From Saccopteryx bilineata (lineage: Eukaryota > Chordata > Mammalia > Chiroptera > Emballonuridae), in contig NC_089492.1 in NCBI RefSeq assembly GCF_036850765.1, positions 70,308,982 through 70,372,981 of the forward strand: 64,000 nt of DNA. Reading direction: 5' to 3'. Below, in pieces: positions 38,671 to 47,360 of the stretch. The notes beneath the pieces were generated by a model that ran no database searches, was not told the origin of the DNA, and saw only the letters and a list, made by a program, of their open reading frames with translations. Numbering within the stretch: the stretch's first letter is position 1; every line of letters starts with the position of its first letter. The position numbers were made by a program, and so were the translations under genes.

Positions 38671-41600
38671 TCTCTCTAAATGAATAAATAAAATAATTAA
38701 TTTTAAAAAATTTTAAAAAAAGATTCTCAAAATAGCTAAAAACAATAAATAAGAATTTCATGGTTAAAAAAATAACCTTTAAAAATACATTTCTCTTTGG
38801 CCCTGGCCGATTGGCTCAGTGGTAGAGCGTTAGCCTGGCGTGCAGGAGTTCCGGGTTCGATTCCTGGCCAGGGCACACAGGAGAAGTGCCCATCTGCTTC
38901 TCCACCCTCCCCCTCTCCTTCCTCTCTGTCTCTCTCTTCCCCTCCTGCATCCAAGGCTCCATTGGAGCAAAGTTGGCCCAGGCACTGAGGATGGCTCCAT
39001 GGCCTCTGCCTCAGGCGCTAGAATGGTTCTGGTTGCAACAGAGCAACGCCCCAGATGGGCAGAGCATCGCCCCCTGGTGGGCGTGCCGGGTGGATCCCTG
39101 TCGGTCGCATGCGGGAGTCTGTCTGACTGCCTCCCGGTTTCCAGTTTCAGAAAAATCCAAAAAAAAGAAAAAGAAAAAAAAAATTTTTCTTTTTCTTTTA
39201 ACACAAAACATTTTTTGATGGCAGTACTTCTACTTGTAGGTAGAAGAAAGACAAAGGGGAACAGATCAGCCACTGGAAGCAAGAGAACGCATGTTTTAGA
39301 GGATCAGCCAGAAACGTCTAAAAATCATCGATCTAGAAAAAAGCAGGTATTTGTTTATTATTTTTAAATAATACTGAACTGGAAGTAAAGTCGTAACTTG
39401 AATAATTGCGATTATTTCACATTGTTTCTTTTTAACCCTAAGAAACCTTGAATATAAAATGTTTCTTCTTGGCTAACTTTGATTTTGCCATCTTTGATTA
39501 ATTGATCAGTTTGTCTGTTCTTAATTTCAAGAAAATAGTTCACCCACAATGTAAAAATAGTCTTGAGTTGGCTATTGAGAATGACATTTTATTTTTAAAG
39601 TATTGTGATACTATGATAGAGTCAGTTCATCAGGTGTAAGGTGAGACTTAAATCCATATATATATCCTTTTATATTATATTTTTCTGATAGAGGTTCAAT
39701 TTAAATAGGTTCTTCTGTACTTTAAAAAAAATGAAGGTCCCACATGATGTGGATTTTTCTGTTCAGAAAGTTCAGATGGTCAGTTTGAAGGCTCACTTTA
39801 TTTATTTCCCCCGCAGTGATTTTAGCCTGTGCCATCTGTCCAGTGTCTGACACCATGGTGTCCTGTATTTGTTTGGTTTTCTAGTTGTTCACTACAGGTG
39901 ACTAAGTCTGGTCTTTGTTCTGTCATGGCTGGAAGTGGAAAATGATCCTACACCTTCTTCTTACTCTGCTGTATTAAAGCTGATTCTTTTTTTTCTTGAT
40001 AAGCTTTTTGTAAATGGTTCATATTGAGACGTTAGAGCTAGGGTCAAGTTCCAGGCCACTGGGAATATCTCCTCTAACTCAAATTTATTTTGGCCTTGCC
40101 TCCTCCCGCCATGAGCATAGCAAGCAAAAGCTACATTTGCTTCACTTCCTGCACATACTACTTATATCTGTGATTCCTTATTTAGTTTTTTTATTATTAA
40201 TTTTAATTTATTGTGTTAACATGGATTCAAGTGTCCCACTCAATATAACAGCCTCTCCCCCCACCCACGTGTCCCCCATTAAACCCCCTTTACCCCCTTT
40301 CCCTTTCCCTCTGGGATTTGCTGTCCTGTTATCTGTATCTATGTGTTATGTGTATATAATTTCACTACTCCTTTCACCTTCTCTGATCCCATCTCCTCAT
40401 CCCCCTTCCCTCTGACAGCTGTCCCTCTGGTCCCTGTGACCCCGCCTCTGCCTCTATTCTGTTCCTCAGTTCACTTTGTTCATTAGATTCCACATATAAG
40501 TGAGATCACATAATATTTTCTTTCTCTGCCTGGTTTATTTCACTTAGCATAATAATCTCTGGGTCCGTCCATGTTTTATCACTACTGTTTTTAGAGCTGT
40601 TGCAGGTTGAGGGAGGCTTTTGCTGTTGCAGACCACAGAGGTAGGGTGTGCACTCGGGCTGTGTTTCTTACTTTGGAACAGTGGACGCCACAGGCTCTCT
40701 GAAGTCTGTAAGCAGGTGGCCATGCCTTGTTTCTGCACTTTCCTTTTGTCAGTTTTCACTCTTGTATCCCTTTCACCTAAATCATAGTTCAGGTCTTCTG
40801 ATTTTATTAGATTTTAGGATTTTTTTGTTTTGTTTTTGCTATTGGGTGAATTCCCAAGAGAGAATGGGGAAATGCTGACCTTAAGTCACCAATAGTTTTC
40901 TGTATCTTTGTCTTTGATTTTTTTGCACTGTGAAAAGATGTGCCAAGGTTTAGATTTTTGGGGTATTTATCCAATTTTGTGTTCTCTGATCATCCTGAAT
41001 CTGTTTTGGTGTCTGTCAGTACTTTTGGGAAATCCTCAGCCATTTTTACTTTAAATCTTTATTCTATGCCTTTTCTCTTTTTCTGGTGCCCCATTATGTG
41101 TATGTAACACCTTTTGTAATTGTTCCCCGGTTTTTGGCTATTCTTGCTTCTTTTTGTTCTTCACTTTTCAATTTGGGAAGTTTCTGTTAATATACTATAT
41201 TTCCAAACTCATAGATTCTTCATCCATGTGCAGTCTGCTGATGAGCATATCAGTGTCATTCTTAAATTTTGTTACCATAGTGTTGATTCCTAGTGTGGTT
41301 CCCTTTGAGTCTCTCTTAGGGTTTATATCTCTGCTTGCATTTATCCATCTGGTTTTACGTTGTCCACTAGCACCTTGGCATCTTGATCAGTTATTTTAAA
41401 TTCCCACTCTGATAATGTCAAAATCTGAACCTGATGCTTTTTCTCTTCAGATTGTGTTTTTCACCTTTTAGAGCTTCTTATCATTTTTGTTTTTTGAGAT
41501 AGAAGAAGGGAGGGAGAAAGAGAGAGAAGCATCAACTTGTTGCTAACCTTAGTTGTGCCATTGATTGTTTCTCATATGTGCCCTGACTGTGGCTCAAACC

Positions 41601-44600
41601 GGAGACCTTAGGACTCAAGCCTGTAACCCCAGGCTCTAACCAGCAACCTCAGTGCTCTAGGCCAACACTTTGTTCACTGTGCCACTATCCAGGGTACTCA
41701 TTTTTTTTGTTGTTGACAGTTGAACATGATATATCGGATAAAAGACACTGAAGTAAATTGGCCTTTAGTGTGAGATTTTATGTTTTTCTGATGAAGAATT
41801 TTGCTTTATTTATTGTTTGCTGAAGCTTTAGGTGTCAGGGGCTAAAATTTCCTTGTTTTTGTCTCTCTTGTTGTCTTTGGGTTTCCCTAGAGACTCCTTA
41901 GTGATGGTGTGAGGCCGCTCTTTCAGCTGAGGCAACTGTTGTACAGGAGCCCAAATAATGTGGTGGGAATATGGGGGAGAGGAAAAGAAGCATTTGTAGT
42001 TCTGTGGTTGTCTCATTCTCTCAGTGAACCTGTGTCACATGCACTTCTCAGCTTTTATTTCCCCCTCTTGGGAGAAACAGGAAGGCAGGGGGGCTGACAT
42101 TGGGTATTTTTCTTTTCCTACATGGAAGGCTAGAGAGGATTGGAGTTGGGTGTTTCCATGGGTCAGTTAGGCAAAAGCAGCTTCTCTTGAGGGCAAGCTT
42201 TTGTTCTTGGGAACTGAATGCCCTGGGTGTATCTCATACTGGCTAATCTTTCCCTCCCCTGCAAGAGCAGGAGGAGGTCTTCCTCCCATCTTTACCTTGG
42301 TGGGGATGAAACTCACAAAACTTTGTTGGCTCCACTAAGAGTGGGACCCTGGAATTTTTTGATTTACGCTTGTCCACAGTGAGCCTCCATCAGCTCGTCC
42401 ACCACAGTGAATGTTTCCCCAGTACTAGCTACCCTGTGCCCAGCCAGCTCTGATTTTCTGTGTCCACGCTTCTGTCCCTAGTTTTCAGGGCAGCACGTTG
42501 CCTTGTGACATTAATTCTCTGATAGATCTAAGAAGAGTTGTTAACTTTATTCAATTTCTTTTTTCTTTTTCTGAGGACTAGACTGATATTTCCAAGCTCT
42601 TTACATAACTGCTCCAAAAACTAGAAATCTCTGCCTCATGCTTTTAATTGATCTTCTCCTGTTGTTCTTCTGGCAACAATTCAAAATGGACTAATTTATG
42701 GATATATTTGAGTCCTAAAGAGAAGAGAGAGAAAGATAAAAAGTGGGGGAGCCGGGGAGGAACAGGAAGCATCAACTCATAGTAGTTGTTTCTTATATGT
42801 GACTTGACCAGGCAAGCCCGGGGTTTTGAACCAGTAACCTCAGCATTCCAAGTCGTCCCTTTATCCACTGTACCACCAGAGACCAGGCAACTACATAATT
42901 TACAGAATAGAATATAGGGGATATTGTCTGTCACTGTTTACTATGCCAAAAACAAAATTCTGTGGCTATCAGTGGTGTCTAGATATATTTTCATCTTTTT
43001 GGTGGGACAGCTTGTTTCAGATGAATAACAGATTTTGTCTAACTTTGTATTGAAAATTTTGTGTTAAAAAATTTTACTACACTAATCTGTGCCTGATTAG
43101 ATGGTTTCTACTTGCTTTATTTGCCTGTTAAACAAAGGTATTTCTGCTTACCTTATCATGATTTAAAAAGCCTGCCTTTTGTAAATTTATTCAAGAAGAA
43201 AAGTAAATGCATTTCAACAAGGACTTTTTTCCATAAATTGTATCTAATGGGAATTACTATGAGCACTGGAAAATCTAAATAGATTGATCAACACTAAGAA
43301 GATTGAAACAATCATCAAAAAGTAAAAGTCCAGGACCAGATGGCTTCACTAGTGAATTCTATCAAACATTCAAAAAAGATTTAATACCTATCTTCTCAAA
43401 CTATTCCAAAAAATTGAAAAGAGGCAATACTTTCTACCTCATTTTATGAGGCCAACATTACCCTGATAACAAAACCTGGAAAGAATAATACAAAGTAATA
43501 AAATTACAAACCAATATGTCTGATGAATACAAATGCAACACTCCTAAAATACTAGCAAATCAAGTACAATAATACATTAAAAAAAATAATACATCACAAT
43601 TGTGGAGTTCATTCCAAAGCCACAAGAATGGTCCAACATACAAAAATTGATTAATGTGATATACCACAATAACAAAATAAATAATAAAAATTATATGATC
43701 ATATCAGTTGATGTAGAAAAAGCATTTGACAAGATACAACATCCACTTAAGATTAAAATACTCAACAAAATGGTTCTAGAGGCCCTGGCCGGTTGGCTCA
43801 GTGGTAGAGAATCGGCCTGGCATGTGGGTGTCCCAGGTTTGATTCCGGTTGGGCACACAGGAGAAGCACCCATCTGCTTCTCTACCCTTCCTTTTCCTCT
43901 CCTCTCTCTCTCCCCCCTCATCCCCCGTCCTACAGCCATGGCACAGACAGAGAACATGAGAAGAGAATTGAAGTCCCAGAAATTAAAGCACATATATGGA
44001 CAAATAATTTTCAACAAAGGAGGCAAAATATTGAATGGAGAAAAGAGAAACTTCTTCAATAAATGGTGCTGGGAAATTGGAAAGCCACATACAAAGAATG
44101 AAACTAGACTGCTGTTTGCCACCATACACAAAAATTAACTCAACATGGGTCAAAAACCTAAATATAAGACCTAAAACAAAAAAAATACATAAAAGAAAAC
44201 ATAGGTACTAAACTTACAGATCTTGGTCTTAATGATTTTTATGAATTTGACCCAGTGGCAAGGGAAGCAAAACAAAAATACACTACTCACAAAAAGTAGG
44301 GGATATTATATCGCTTCATATTTATTTTGAAATATCCCCTAATTCTGCTCACAAAAAGTAGGGGATATTTTATCGCTTCATATTCATTTTTAAATATCCC
44401 CTAATTTTTGTGAGCAGTATAAATGAATGGGACTATATCACACTAAAAAGCTTCTGCACTGCCAAATAAACCATTAACAAAAAGGCAAACAACTGAATGG
44501 AAAATGTTTGCAAACAATACCTCTGATAAGGGGTTAATACCCAAAATATATAAAGAACTCATATAACTCAACAAAAAAACTAATCCAATTAAAAATGGAC

Positions 44601-45958
44601 AGAGTACCTGAATAGACATTTCTCCCAAGGAGACATACTAATGGCCAACAGATTCATAAAAAGATGAAGAACTTCACTAGCTGTTAGGGAAATTCAATCA
44701 AAATGACAGTGAGATGCCACTTCACACTGTTAGTATGGCTGTTATAGACAAAACAAGAAATAACAAGTGTTAGGTTGCAGAAAAGGAACCCTCATTCATT
44801 GCTGGTGGGAATGTAAATTGATATACTCACTGTGGAAAACAGTATGGCAGTTACTCAAAAAAATTAAGAGTAGAGCTAGCATATGAACCAACAATCCATC
44901 TTCTGGGTATCTACCCAAAAACTCAGAATTTTTATTCATAAAGACATATGTTCATTGCAGCATTATTCACAGTGGCCAAGACATGGAAACAACTGACTTT
45001 TCCTTCAACAGATAATTGGATTAAGATGTGGTACATACATATACAATGAAATACTACTCAGTCGTAAAAATAGATGAAATACTGCCATTTGTGACAACAT
45101 GGATGGATCTTCAGAATATCCTGCTAAGCAAAATAAGTCAGACAGGAAAAGTTAAGAACCATATTATTTCACTCATATGTGGGATAAAAACTGAAAGCAA
45201 CAAATGAGTAAGCAAAACAAACAAAAACTCAGAAACAGACAACAGTATGGTGACTCCCAGAAGGGAAAAGGGAGTGGGGGAGTAGTAAATGGTAAGCGGT
45301 CAAGTATATGGTGACAGAAGGGGACTTGACTTTGAGTAGTGAACACACAATACAGTATACAGATGATGTACTATAGAATTGTACACTTGTGAAACTGCTG
45401 TATAATTTTATTAGCCAATGTCATCCCAATAAATTTAATAAAAATTTTTTAAAAAGCAAATGTGTACAGTTTATCAGATAAAGTTTTTAGGTAGGAAAGA
45501 AAGTGATGCATTTTAATTTGCTGTGTGCTCTTCGTATTTTGGGAGGTAAATGGGTATGGCTAAGATTGTTAGGATTTTTTTTATTGATTTTCTTTTTTAA
45601 TTTTTCAAGAAAAACAGACAAAAGAGAATAGCTTAGCACAGTGGTTCTCAAACTTTTTGAAGTCAAGGCGCATTTAAAATCCTACAAATAATTGTAGGCA
45701 CACTATATACAAATTTCTGAAAAATATGTTATAATAATTAAGTCAAATATTAAAGAAAAAAATATAAAGTCCAAGTGTGCTTTTATGGTAATTAAACGAA
45801 ATAAATACGACAAAATTAAATTGATTCTGACATTAAAAAACATTTTTATATTACATTTTTTGCGTTATGCTTTTTAGAATTCATATAAAAGTGGGGTTAA
45901 AAAATAAAAAACGACAAAAAGTTATCTTTATATATATCTATCTATATATAGATAGATT

Positions 45959-45990
<32 letters not shown>

Positions 45991-47329
45991 CATTCTTAGT
46001 AAGATTTAGTAAATTCGGCAGGTAGGTCTGGTGCGAATGTGTTTTTTCATTCTTGTGTTTATAAGAAACATGAGCCTGATGTGTCCTAGCAATTTCTTCA
46101 ATGTTGGGCATATATTTGAAAGGCAAACTCTCATTTCCTTGTCAATATAGTGGTACCTTGAGATACGAACAGACCAACATATGACTTTTTAAGATACCAG
46201 CCGTGACTCGGTCTGTATTTTTGTTCGAGATCCAGGCAAAATTTCGAGATATGAGCCATGATTCGGGAAGCTGCCATTAGTTGGTGTGTTGGCGCACAGA
46301 TCTAGTATCGGCAGTTTGAAATACAAGTTGACTGACTTATGAGCTCAGTTACAGAATGAATTAAATTTGTATTTCAAGGTACCACTGTACGTTGAAGAAT
46401 TCCTCTTTTTACTCTTAATTGTGTTGAGTGCAGAAAACCCCCACCATACATATCATCTTAACTTTACACTAAACAAAGGATAGAAGAAATTTGCCTCCAG
46501 TCTTTCAGGGAACATGGGGGGTAGTGTAAACAATCCAGCACCACAGCTTAAGAGCATTTTGTAACTTAATCAGGCAAGTGAGGTGGGGGGTTGGGCAGAC
46601 TGTCAGTTTACAGCCAATTCCCCATACCTCTGTCCCCCAAAAATCTAAACTCCAAAAACCCTGTTGGTTTTTTGGTCCCCAACAGGCACATATTTCTCTG
46701 GAATACCATAGGGGGCACACTTTGAGAACCACTGGCTTAGCATAAAGGACAGAGGTTTTTTTTATGTGCTAAAATATTTCATCTTAAATTCTTTCTTAAC
46801 TATGTGTCATTATGAATAAACTATAGTACAGTAATATAAATGTATAAAATGACATGAAGAGTTTTAAAAAGAGTAGACTCATGAAATTTTCTTGCCCATG
46901 TTTTCTTTCTGATCTGGTGCTGGTGAGCCAGTTGTATCACTCATTCAGCTCCACATACAGAAAGTAGGAGTTAGCCTCTAATATTTATTTTTTTAATTAG
47001 AGAGAGGTAGGTAGAGAGCTGTCCTATATGTTCCCTGACCAGGGATTGAACTGGCAAGGAGTTAGCCTCTAAACTTTTTTTTTCTCTTTTATTGAATTTA
47101 TTGGAGTGAAATTGGTTAATAAAGTTAATAGGTTTCAGGTGTACAATTTTAAAACTTAAAGAGTATAGTTATTAGCCCCAGCTGGTTAGCTCAGTTGGTT
47201 AGTGTCATCTCAATACACCAAGGTTACAGGTTTGATACCCTGTCAGGTCACATACTAGAATCAACCAGTGAATGCATAAAGAAGTGGAACAACAAATGGC
47301 TATTTCTCTCTATATCTCTCTCTCTCCCC

Positions 47330-47360
<31 letters not shown>

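Larger units (their letters stand above)
43250..45460 (+). mobile_element. 5'-truncated, internally deleted L1 (LINE-1) in TERF1 intron 9
   Basis: Carries ORF2 reverse-transcriptase pieces: AAAGTCCAGGACCAGATGGC ([11 protein letters not shown] motif, 43325) and a run coding [16 protein letters not shown] (about 43700). It then jumps to 3' UTR text and ends CCCAATAAATTTAATAAAAA. No intact ORF; frames are broken and a SINE (43783-43946) and a MITE (44281-44419) are inserted. Large parts of ORF2 after the palm are missing. Confidence 0.85.
45639..46734. mobile_element. 1.1-kb hAT nonautonomous element with perfect 8-bp target duplication
   Basis: Ends CAGTGGTTCTCAAACTTTTT and CACTTTGAGAACCACTG; duplication GCTTAGCA at 45631-45638 and 46735-46742. 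No transposase. Holds a (TAGA)n run and a smaller nested MITE. A relative in opposite orientation lies at 54240-55513. Confidence 0.94.

Noticed and set aside
38840..39367. 175-codon open frame on the + strand
   Set aside because: Most of it is a VES-like SINE read in frame; only the end (39240-39346) is the real TERF1 exon 9.
43602..44138. 178-codon + strand frame
   Set aside because: A chimera of L1 ORF2, a SINE and L1 3' text; not a gene.
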